Source of the DNA: an uncultured Oscillospiraceae bacterium
GTDB lineage: Bacteria; Bacillota; Clostridia; Oscillospirales; Oscillospiraceae
NCBI GenBank assembly: GCA_910584835.1
Contig: CAJUEG010000090.1
Span: forward strand, 1-9,592
Length of the DNA stretch: 9,592 nt
Reading direction: 5' to 3'
Made by a program: the position numbers and the translations under genes. The notes below the pieces were generated by a model. That model searched no databases. It was not told where the DNA came from and saw only the letters and a program-made list of their open reading frames with translations. This document shows positions 1-5,258 of this stretch, piece after piece; the stretch's first letter is position 1, and each line of letters opens with the position of its first letter.

Positions 1-1350
1 GAGATCATCGAGGTGGTGTCCGGCGGGGAGGACGTGCAGAAGGCCGCCTTCACCGCCAAGGACGAGACGGGCATTTTGGTCAACTCCGACTTCCTCAACG
101 GCCTCACCGTCAAGGACGCCATCCCCGCCGTCACCAAATGGCTGGAGGAAAAGGGCATCGGTGCCGCCAAGGTGAACTACAAGCTGCGGGACTGGGTGTT
201 CTCCCGCCAGCGCTACTGGGGCGAGCCCATCCCCATGGTGTACTGTGACAAATGCGGCTGGGTCCCCCTGCCCGAGAGCGAGCTGCCCCTGCTCCTCCCC
301 GAGGTGGAGTCCTACGAGCCCACCGACGACGGCGAGTCCCCCCTGTCCAAGATGACGGAGTGGGTGAACACCACCTGCCCCTGCTGCGGCGGCCCCGCCA
401 AGCGGGAGACCGACACCATGCCCCAGTGGGCCGGGTCCTCCTGGTACTTCCTGCGGTATATGGACCCCCGCAACCACAAGGCGCTGGCCTCCAAGGAGGC
501 GCTGGACTACTGGTCCCCGGTGGACTGGTACAACGGCGGCATGGAGCACACCACCCTCCATCTGCTCTACTCCCGGTTCTGGCACAAGTTCCTGTACGAC
601 ATCGGGGTGGTGCCCACCAAGGAGCCCTACCAGAAGCGCACCAGCCACGGCATGATCCTGGGCGAGGGCGGCGAGAAGATGTCCAAGTCCCGGGGCAACG
701 TGGTCAATCCCGACGACATTGTGAAGGCCTACGGCGCGGACACCCTGCGCCTGTACGTCATGTTCATCGGCGACTTCGAGCAGGCCGCCGTGTGGTCGGA
801 TCAGGCGGTCAAGGGCTGCAAGCGCTTTCTGGACAAGGTGTGGAACCTGGCCGAGGGCTGCTCGGACAGCCTGGAATACACCCCCGCTAATGAGGCCGGG
901 ATTCACAAGTGCATCAAGAAGGTGGCCGACGATATCGAGGCCATGAAGTTCAACACCGCCATCGCCGCCATGATGACGCTGGTGGGCGAGTTCCAGAAGA
1001 ACGGCTGCTCACGCGGCGACATGAAAACCCTGGTCACCCTGCTCTCCCCCTTCGCCCCCCATGTGGCGGAGGAGCTGTGGGAGATGCTGGGCGGCGAAGG
1101 CTTCGTGTGCCGGCAGTCCTGGCCCGCCTACGACGAGAGCAAGACGGTGGCCGACACCGTCCAGATGGCCGTCCAGGTCAACGGCAAGGTGCGCTCCAAT
1201 ATCGTGGTCCCGGCGGACGCGGACAACGGCGCCATTGTGGCCGCCGCCCAGGCCGACCCCAAGGTGCAGAAGTTCACCGAGGGCATGGCGCTGGTGAAAA
1301 CCATCGTGGTGCCCGGGCGGCTGGTGAACCTGATTGTGAAGCCGCAGTAA
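1..1350 (+). CDS. leuS: Leucyl-tRNA synthetase, C-terminal half (5' truncated by window edge)
   Basis: This cytoplasmic class I aminoacyl-tRNA synthetase charges tRNA-Leu with leucine. The reading frame is open from base 1, giving 449 residues with no start in the window, so roughly the last half of a protein of usually 800-860 residues is present. Visible in order are the end of the editing-domain region, the block LRDWVFSRQRYWGEP (fragment residues about 62-76), a zinc-ribbon-like insert with cysteines 82, 85, 126 and 129, the segment ETDTMPQWAGSSWY, the catalytic KMSKS loop (residues 226-230, bases 676-690), the anticodon-binding helical domain, and the C-terminal VNGKVRS...VPGRLVNLIVK block typical of bacterial LeuS. 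The stop is TAA at 1348-1350. No classical terminator follows; a GC-rich repeat begins at the next base. The identification is firm. Confidence 0.97.
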   Translation, partial: EIIEVVSGGEDVQKAAFTAKDETGILVNSDFLNGLTVKDAIPAVTKWLEEKGIGAAKVNYKLRDWVFSRQRYWGEPIPMVYCDKCGWVPLPESELPLLLPEVESYEPTDDGESPLSKMTEWVNTTCPCCGGPAKRETDTMPQWAGSSWYFLRYMDPRNHKALASKEALDYWSPVDWYNGGMEHTTLHLLYSRFWHKFLYDIGVVPTKEPYQKRTSHGMILGEGGEKMSKSRGNVVNPDDIVKAYGADTLRLYVMFIGDFEQAAVWSDQAVKGCKRFLDKVWNLAEGCSDSLEYTPANEAGIHKCIKKVADDIEAMKFNTAIAAMMTLVGEFQKNGCSRGDMKTLVTLLSPFAPHVAEELWEMLGGEGFVCRQSWPAYDESKTVADTVQMAVQVNGKVRSNIVVPADADNGAIVAAAQADPKVQKFTEGMALVKTIVVPGRLVNLIVKPQ

Positions 1351-1538
1351 GAAGCGCGGAGAAGCGGACAGCGAGGGAGCTTGGAGCGCAGCGAGGGGAA
1401 GAGCCCAGCCGCCGCGCAGCGGCAGGCGGGTCTTGCCCGAGGCGGAGCGAAAGCGACCGAGCAGCGATGTTTGCCGGCGGCAAACGCCCATCGCCGACCG
1501 AGCCGAAGGCGAGAACCTGGCCGCTTCGCAGCGTGACA
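1351..1538. repeat. Mosaic GC-rich intergenic repeat, long variant (copy A)
   Basis: This non-coding element starts at the first base after the leuS stop. Its first 112 bases match the unit at 9187 over the whole length, with about a dozen substitutions and one gap, and its last part (about 1516-1535) matches the end of that unit. Between them lies a block of about 53 bases (1463-1515) that is absent from the copies at 9187 and 9328. The block holds a hairpin with 7-bp arms (1469-1475 with 1479-1485) and 26 bases (1488-1513) identical to 5222-5247. The core can fold into a stem: 1395-1402 with 1431-1438 (one G-G mismatch), a bulged G at 1403, 1404-1406 with 1428-1430, and an inner stem 1408-1412 with 1419-1423. 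There is no T-run, so it is not an obvious intrinsic terminator. Confidence 0.8.
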
Positions 1539-1583
1539 ACAGCATCTTCCATTGACTTTCGCAAATCCCCCCACATTTTGCGG

Positions 1584-1612
1584 TTGACAAGAGGACTTTT
1601 TTCACATATAAT
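1584..1612 (+). promoter_or_regulatory. Consensus SigA promoter for rpsU
   Basis: The -35 box TTGACA (1584-1589) and the -10 box TATAAT (1607-1612) are separated by exactly 17 bases, a perfect match to the vegetative consensus. Transcription should start near 1619, leaving a leader of about 70 bases before rpsU. This strength fits a ribosomal protein gene. Confidence 0.92.
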
Positions 1613-1631
1613 AGTCCTGTTAAAGCCATAA

Positions 1632-1670
1632 CCAGGTGGCCCTTAAAGCGTCCTGGAGTTAACCGGACGC
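1632..1670 (+). promoter_or_regulatory. Structured rpsU leader with alternative pairings
   Basis: In the 5' leader, GCGTCC (1648-1653) plus GG (1655-1656) can pair with CC plus GGACGC (1663-1670), with one bulged T and a six-base AGTTAA loop. The stem ends only two bases before the ribosome-binding site region. An alternative pairing, CCAGG (1632-1636) with CCTGG (1652-1656), uses some of the same bases, so the two folds exclude each other. A role in translational control of S21 is possible but only inferred. Confidence 0.45.
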
Positions 1671-1691
1671 CTCGGAGGGAGGGAAATATAG

Positions 1692-1877
1692 ATGTCCGAA
1701 GTTCATGTCCGCGAGGGTGAGTCTCTGGAGAACGCGCTCAAGCGCTTTAAGCGCAGCTGCGCCAAGTCCGGCGTGCTGGCCGAGGTGCGCAAGCGCGAGT
1801 TCTACGACAGCCCCAGCGTCAAGCGCCGCAAGAAGAGCGAGGCGGCCCGCAAGAACCGCAACAAGAAGTTCTATTGA
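1692..1877 (+). CDS. rpsU: 30S ribosomal protein S21
   Basis: This is the small-subunit ribosomal protein S21, which sits on the 30S platform near the 3' end of 16S rRNA and helps translation initiation. The 61-residue product has the usual family length. It begins MSEVHVREGESLENALKRFKR, runs through the conserved segment with REFYDSPSVKRRKKSEAARK, and ends in a strongly basic tail. The start is fixed by a GGAGGGAGGG ribosome-binding site at 1674-1683, eight bases before the ATG. The gene is monocistronic: it has a consensus promoter with a folded leader upstream and an intrinsic terminator immediately downstream. The identification is certain. Confidence 0.98.
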   Translation: MSEVHVREGESLENALKRFKRSCAKSGVLAEVRKREFYDSPSVKRRKKSEAARKNRNKKFY

Positions 1878-1883
1878 TGGGTG

Positions 1884-1920
1884 AAAGCAGCGTCCCGGTT
1901 TCCGGGGCGCTGCTTTTTTA
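1884..1920 (+). terminator. Intrinsic terminator of rpsU
   Basis: A 13-bp stem (1886-1898 with 1902-1914, one G-U pair) closes a TTT loop and is followed by a run of Ts to 1919. It starts seven bases after the rpsU stop codon and ends the rpsU transcript. Confidence 0.93.
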
Positions 1921-1950
1921 CGTCTTGCCCCCTTTGTCCCAAAATACCCA

Positions 1951-1979
1951 TTGTAATTTCCTTCAAAATCGTGTACACT
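1951..1979 (+). promoter_or_regulatory. Probable SigA promoter for the microprotein pair
   Basis: TTGTAA (1951-1956) and TACACT (1974-1979) are separated by 17 bases, about 30 bases before the ATG at 2010 and just after the rpsU terminator. The placement and spacing are good, but each box departs from consensus. Confidence 0.6.
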
Positions 1980-2009
1980 AGAGCCATCCATTACCAGGAG
2001 GGACAGCTT

Positions 2010-2120
2010 ATGAAAATTGCCAGCTTTATTCTCAAGACCGCGGCGGTGGCCCTGGCCGCGGCCTCGGTAGCCTGTGCGGTGGTGGCCCACCTGTGCGCGT
2101 CCCTCCGGGACGCCGACTGA
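2010..2120 (+). CDS. 36-residue single-span membrane microprotein
   Basis: This small protein of unknown function begins MKIASFILK and continues into an alanine- and valine-rich hydrophobic stretch (about residues 10-29) with one cysteine in the pattern A-C-A-V-V-A. It ends in a short charged tail, RDAD. A single transmembrane helix or an uncleaved signal anchor is likely. The ATG at 2010 is chosen because AGGAGGG (1996-2002) stands seven bases upstream and the probable promoter ends at 1979; an earlier in-frame ATG at 1881 would lie inside the rpsU terminator. The following gene starts 17 bases after the stop and encodes a clear relative: F-I-L-K followed by an Ala/Val helix with C-A-V-V-A. 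The two therefore look like a tandem duplication in one transcript. Codon use resembles the neighbours, supporting real translation. Confidence 0.72.
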   Translation: MKIASFILKTAAVALAAASVACAVVAHLCASLRDAD

Positions 2121-2137
2121 CCAGAGGAGGTATCAGC

Positions 2138-2335
2138 ATGAAAAAGACCTTGGGATTTATTTTGAAGATTGTGGCGACCGCTATGGCGGTGGCCGCCGTG
2201 GTGTGTGCCGTGGTGGCCTTCTGGGACCAGATCATGGACCTGATCGACACTGTGATGGACAAGGTGGAGGAAAAGCGGGCGGACCGCTGCTTCGAACCCG
2301 CCGAGTTTGACGATTTCGACGACGGCGCGCTGTAA
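2138..2335 (+). CDS. 65-residue single-span membrane protein with acidic tail, paralogue of the preceding gene
   Basis: The function is unknown. The protein begins MKKTLGFILK, has a hydrophobic helix over about residues 7-28 rich in Ala and Val (ending V-C-A-V-V-A-F-W), then an amphipathic charged region (DQIMDLIDTVMDKVEEKR) and an acidic end (FDDFDDGAL). It is probably anchored in the membrane by the N-terminal helix. The start at 2138 is set by a near-ideal AGAGGAGGT ribosome-binding site at 2122-2130, seven bases upstream; the in-frame ATG at 2093 lacks such a site and would overlap the upstream gene. It shares the first 28 or so residues with the 36-residue protein upstream, differing mainly by the added cytoplasm-like tail. 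A strong terminator follows directly, closing a two-gene unit. Confidence 0.8.
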   Translation: MKKTLGFILKIVATAMAVAAVVCAVVAFWDQIMDLIDTVMDKVEEKRADRCFEPAEFDDFDDGAL

Positions 2336-2337
2336 CA

Positions 2338-2372
2338 AAGACCGCCCGGCCGGCTGGCCGGGCGGTCTTTTT
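2338..2372 (+). terminator. Strong intrinsic terminator, possibly bidirectional
   Basis: A perfect 14-bp GC-rich stem (2338-2351 with 2356-2369) closes a GGCT loop and is followed by Ts to 2372. It lies between two convergent genes, ending at 2335 (+) and 2378 (-). On the minus strand the T-run is shorter, so termination in that direction is plausible but weaker. Confidence 0.92.
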
Positions 2373-2377
2373 GCCGC

Positions 2378-2962
2378 TTACCGCAGATATTCCGTCACAT
2401 CCCGCACAGCCCGGGCGGGCCGTGCGCTCAAAATTTCCCAGACGGGCCGGCCGCACCCCTCCCCGGCGAAATACCGCCGGGCCAGGTCCAGCACCCTGTC
2501 TCCGTCCTGGCGCCGGCTCATGGCGTCGTAGGCCTGGTCGTAGAGGCCCATGTCCAGCCGTACCGGGCTCTCGTCCTCCAGCTCCACCTCAAAGAGACGG
2601 ACCGCCTCCCGCTCCTCCGGAGATGCCTCCCCCCAGTCATAGTCGAACAGCGCCTTGCAGCTGGGCAGGCTGTCGTAAAAGTAGCTGCAGCCCAGGCGGC
2701 TGGGACGGTCGGGGAATTCCGCCCTGCGGACAAACTCGAACGCCCCCTCCACCGACCACTTGGCGTAGTCCGACCACTCCCGCAGGCCGGAGCGGCTGAG
2801 CACGGCGTACAGGTACTTCCCCGTGAGCGCCATGGAGTAAAAGCAGTCCATGCCCCGCTCCAGGGCCTGGGTGAAGGGCTGGGCCAGGGCGGCGCAGCGC
2901 TGGTGGTCGGGAACCAGCGCGTCCCCCAGCTTCAGGGTCTGGCTCATATGGTATACGGTCAT
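2378..2962 (-). CDS. DUF2441-like protein, possible ADP-ribosyltransferase fold
   Basis: This 194-residue soluble protein has no sure function. Its pattern recalls DUF2441: a VYHMSQ start (residues 3-8), a helical middle with W63, Y66, W69 and F75, the segment FPDRPSRLGCSYFYDSL (83-99), LFEVELEDESPVRLDM (123-138), and a late VWEIL (174-178). A YH-x-S start, a Y-F-x-D-S strand followed by a helix, an L-x-x-V-E-L strand with an L-D after it and a late glutamate are also how ADP-ribosyltransferase-fold proteins tend to look, so an NAD-related fold is possible. No enzyme activity should be assumed. The start is supported by a GGGAGG stretch just upstream. An in-frame ATG at residue 6 is the alternative. 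It is the last gene of the minus-strand operon, 14 bases after the DUF1015 gene, so it is probably translationally coupled. Confidence 0.75.
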   Translation of the reverse strand: MTVYHMSQTLKLGDALVPDHQRCAALAQPFTQALERGMDCFYSMALTGKYLYAVLSRSGLREWSDYAKWSVEGAFEFVRRAEFPDRPSRLGCSYFYDSLPSCKALFDYDWGEASPEEREAVRLFEVELEDESPVRLDMGLYDQAYDAMSRRQDGDRVLDLARRYFAGEGCGRPVWEILSARPARAVRDVTEYLR

Positions 2963-2976
2963 GCCTCCTCCTCCCT

Positions 2977-4266
2977 TCAGCGGATCTTCCGCGCCTCCAG
3001 GTAGAAACGCTTGTCGTGGGCCTCGCCCATGGAGAAGGTCTTGCGGGGAAGCACCCCGTCGTGGATGACCGTGGGAAACAGGTCCTCCTTGGCCATGGGG
3101 GGCAGAAGGAAGGCGATATTGCCCGGCCGGGCGGCGAACTCCCGGGCCACGTCCTCGCCGTGGATGTAGTCCACCCGGCCCGGGTGGTCCATGAGGTAGT
3201 CGTCCAAAAATCTCTGAAGAGCCCCCACCGGCAGGTGGGCCGCCGCAGCGGGGACGGTAATGACGCCCTCGTCCCCCCCGGACACATAGCGCAGGGGCAG
3301 GCCGCTCCCCACGGCGGTCCTCTCCCGGCGGGCCCCCGGGTAGGCGCGCACCAGCGCGTCCAGCAGGGCCTGGGAGTCGGTGTGGAACACCACCCGGTGG
3401 ATGGGTTCAAACTCCAGGCTGCCGTCGTGGAGGTTTACCAGCTCGCACAGGGCGTGCCGGGCGGGCAGGGTATCCCACTTCTCCGGGGGGACAAGGCGCT
3501 TCTGCCGCTCGTAGCACTCCTTGGCGGTGGCCAGGGAGTGATTCCCGTCCCCCATGGCGAAGAGCATCACGGGCTCGTCCCGGACGCCGTAACGCCGGGC
3601 GAAGGCGGCGGGGTCGGCCAGGGCGGACAGGGCGGCGGCCACCCCCTCCAGCTGCGCCTCCCCCAGCAGCCAGCCCTTCACGTGCCCCCCCTGCTCCATC
3701 AGGTCGAAGTCGTAGAGCAGCTCCATTTTGTCCGTCTGGGCGGACAAGGGCTCGATGACGGTGCGCTGGGGGTCGTCGCACAGCAGCATGGCGTGGGGCA
3801 GCTCAATGGGGGCGTTTTTGCGCACGGCGATCCGGGGCGGTATCCGGGACATGACCACCCCCTCGGTGGCCCGGATGAGGGCGTCGGAGCCCGGCTCATA
3901 GTCGTAGTCGGTGAGGTCCGCCATGCCCACCAGGCCCCGGCGGAGCCTGCCGCTCCAGAGCGTACGCTCCACGTAGATCATGGCGTTGGCGAGGGTCTTG
4001 AAGCGCCCCTCCCGGACGTAGCGGGACATGGTGGCGTTGATGTCCATGATGTCCATCTCCACCTGGGGGCCGTCCAGGCTGCTCTCGGGCAGGATGAGGC
4101 GCAGGGCGGAGGGGGCGCGGCCCACCCGCTCCTCCACCCGCTGCCAGTACTCGGGCTGGGAGGTGTACTGGTCGCAGGCCACCACGGCCCACTTGTCGTA
4201 GTCGCAGTTCTGAGGCAGAAGGATGTCGGCGGGACGGAAAGGGAGGTTGGCGAAGTCAGCTTTCAT
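2977..4266 (-). CDS. DUF1015 family protein, possible small-molecule kinase in serine metabolism
   Basis: This 429-residue soluble protein is recognised as DUF1015 from several family hallmarks: PFRPADILLP (9-18), VVACDQYTSQPEYW (28-41), the block IRATEGVVMSR (131-141), IELPHAMLL (154-162), FAMGDGNHSLATAK with GDGNHS at 239-244, HALCELVN (271-278), FEPIHR (286-291), and a C-terminal LPRKTFSMGEAHDKRFYLEA (406-425). Length is normal for the family. Its biochemical role is not settled from sequence; I recall members sitting next to serA/serC in Clostridia and a proposal of serine-kinase-like activity, but cannot verify this here. Its place in an operon with thrH, a phosphoserine-handling enzyme, fits that idea. 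An AAGAGG ribosome-binding site lies about ten bases before the ATG at 4266. The next gene begins 14 bases after its stop. Confidence 0.92.
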   Translation of the reverse strand: MKADFANLPFRPADILLPQNCDYDKWAVVACDQYTSQPEYWQRVEERVGRAPSALRLILPESSLDGPQVEMDIMDINATMSRYVREGRFKTLANAMIYVERTLWSGRLRRGLVGMADLTDYDYEPGSDALIRATEGVVMSRIPPRIAVRKNAPIELPHAMLLCDDPQRTVIEPLSAQTDKMELLYDFDLMEQGGHVKGWLLGEAQLEGVAAALSALADPAAFARRYGVRDEPVMLFAMGDGNHSLATAKECYERQKRLVPPEKWDTLPARHALCELVNLHDGSLEFEPIHRVVFHTDSQALLDALVRAYPGARRERTAVGSGLPLRYVSGGDEGVITVPAAAAHLPVGALQRFLDDYLMDHPGRVDYIHGEDVAREFAARPGNIAFLLPPMAKEDLFPTVIHDGVLPRKTFSMGEAHDKRFYLEARKIR

Positions 4267-4293
4267 GACGAAGACCTCTTTTCAGGATTCAGG

Positions 4294-4518
4294 TTACTTG
4301 TCTTTTCGGAATGCTTCCCAGCCGCAGATCACAAGGCCGGCACACATGACGATGGCGGAAAGGATAAAGGTGACCAAGGTGCCGTGGGAGATAAACGCGC
4401 TCAGCAGTCCCTCAACTCCGTTAAGGATCACAGGGTTTAACAGGGCGTGTATCAGGCAGAACGCAAAAAACACAAAACCGATGACCGTGAGAAGGACGCC
4501 AAACACCATCCGTTTCAT
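4294..4518 (-). CDS. Small two-span membrane protein, 74 residues
   Basis: The function is unknown. The sequence predicts two transmembrane helices (about residues 4-28, VFGVLLTVIGFVFFAFC onward, and about 47-67, LVTFILSAIVMCAGLVICGW) joined by a short loop, with a basic C-terminal end (RKDK). The ATG at 4518 overlaps the thrH stop codon by one base (TGATG), and a GAGGGG site lies inside the thrH end, so translational coupling is expected. A TTG codon one position earlier could also serve as the start. The gene is tucked between thrH and the DUF1015 gene, which begins 27 bases after its stop. A helper role for the neighbouring enzymes or a transport role is possible, but nothing in the sequence shows it. 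Confidence 0.78.
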   Translation of the reverse strand: MKRMVFGVLLTVIGFVFFAFCLIHALLNPVILNGVEGLLSAFISHGTLVTFILSAIVMCAGLVICGWEAFRKDK

Positions 4519-5117
4519 CAAAGCACCCCTCGGATGGCACTGAGCAGCTCGGGGAACTCCTCAAAGGCGGGTATGTCCGGGTAGTCCGCCTTGATCTGGG
4601 GGGTGGACTTGAACAGGAAGCCCGCCTTGCCCGCCTGGATCATGGCCAGGTCGTTGAAGCTGTCCCCGGCGGCGATGGTGTCGAAGCCGCAGGACTGGAG
4701 GGCCTTCACCGTGGTGAGCTTGGACTTGGGGCAGCGCATTTTGTAGCCGGTAATCCTACCGTCCGGGGCGACTTCCAGGGTGTTGCAGAACAGGGTGGGC
4801 CAGCCCAGCTTGGCCATCAGCGGCTTGGCGAACTGCTCGAAGGTGTCGCTCAAAATCACCACCTGGGTCAGGGTGCGCAGCTCGTCCAGAAACTCCCTGG
4901 CCCCGGGGAGGGGATCAATTTTGGCGATGGTAGCCTGGATCTCCTTCAGCCCCAGGCCGTGCTCACGCAATACGCTCAGCCGCCAGGTCATCAGCTTGTC
5001 GTAGTCCGGCTCGTCCCGGGTGGTGCGGCGCAGCTCGGGGATGCCGCTGGCCTCAGAGAAAGCGATCCAGATTTCGGGGACCAGCACGCCCTCCATATCC
5101 AAACAGACGATGTTCAT
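4518..5117 (-). CDS. thrH: ThrH-type HAD phosphatase: phosphoserine phosphatase / homoserine phosphotransferase
   Basis: This cytoplasmic HAD-superfamily enzyme dephosphorylates phosphoserine and, in the characterised Pseudomonas ThrH, can pass the phosphate to homoserine, linking serine and threonine synthesis. The 199-residue protein closely follows that enzyme: it has motif I DMEGVLVPE with nucleophile D7 and E9 (ThrH-like glutamate in place of the usual second aspartate), then EIWIAF, TTRDEPDYD (32-40), motif II SDTF (90-93), motif III lysine near 131-138, and motif IV GDSFND (151-156). The ATG at 5117 has a GGAGG site nine bases upstream. It is the first gene of a four-gene operon and overlaps the next gene by one base. 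Between its start and the upstream aminotransferase lie 141 bases filled with palindromes. Whether it acts mainly as a phosphatase or a phosphotransferase cannot be read from sequence. Confidence 0.93.
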   Translation of the reverse strand: MNIVCLDMEGVLVPEIWIAFSEASGIPELRRTTRDEPDYDKLMTWRLSVLREHGLGLKEIQATIAKIDPLPGAREFLDELRTLTQVVILSDTFEQFAKPLMAKLGWPTLFCNTLEVAPDGRITGYKMRCPKSKLTTVKALQSCGFDTIAAGDSFNDLAMIQAGKAGFLFKSTPQIKADYPDIPAFEEFPELLSAIRGVL

Positions 5118-5146
5118 GTCTTATGTCCTCCATATAAATCATGTGC

Positions 5147-5169
5147 AGGGGCGGATAATATCCGCCCCT
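5147..5169. repeat. 23-bp near-perfect palindrome in the thrH upstream spacer
   Basis: Eleven-base arms, AGGGGCGGATA (5147-5157) and TATCCGCCCCT (5159-5169), are exact inverse complements around one central A. Such short GC-rich palindromes with AT centres look like a dispersed intergenic repeat. The element lies between the aminotransferase end and the thrH ribosome-binding site, so it will be part of a transcript if the two operons read through. Confidence 0.8.
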
Positions 5170-5185
5170 ACAAAATTGCGCCGCA

Positions 5186-5222
5186 CGGCGGGCCGGGGCG
5201 ACGCCCGCCGGTGGCGGGCGTC
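5186..5222. repeat. Overlapping, mutually exclusive hairpins downstream of the aminotransferase gene
   Basis: Bases 5200-5209 (GACGCCCGCC) pair perfectly with 5213-5222 around a three-base GGT loop. An alternative stem pairs 5186-5193 with 5203-5210 around a nine-base loop, and the two share a strand. On the minus strand the structure follows the aminotransferase stop by about 35 bases and could slow or end transcription, but no T-run follows, so a terminator role is uncertain. Confidence 0.65.
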
Positions 5223-5247
5223 CATCGCCGACCGAGCCGAAGGCGAG
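5222..5247. repeat. 26-bp module shared with the post-leuS repeat
   Basis: These 26 bases are identical, in the same orientation, to 1488-1513 inside the repeat after leuS. The module sits beside the hairpins at 5186-5222, just downstream of the aminotransferase stop. It contains the GACCGAG and CGAAGGCGAG words also typical of the 141-bp repeat family. Confidence 0.8.
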
Positions 5248-5258
5248 GCCGTCCCGCC

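Noticed and set aside
1396..1438. Intrinsic terminator for leuS
   Set aside because: The stem is present but no T-run follows it, so it is recorded as part of the repeat rather than as a terminator.
1552..1557. Second -35-like box TTGACT upstream of rpsU
   Set aside because: No -10 box lies 16-18 bases downstream, and the perfect promoter at 1584-1612 explains rpsU transcription.
1009..1629. Minus-strand frame across the leuS end and the following repeat
   Set aside because: It overlaps the leuS C-terminal domain, the repeat and the rpsU promoter, and has no plausible start signal or family motif.
3016..4440. Long plus-strand frame opposite the DUF1015 gene
   Set aside because: It is a shadow frame; the minus strand carries the clear GDGNHS and C-terminal DUF1015 motifs.
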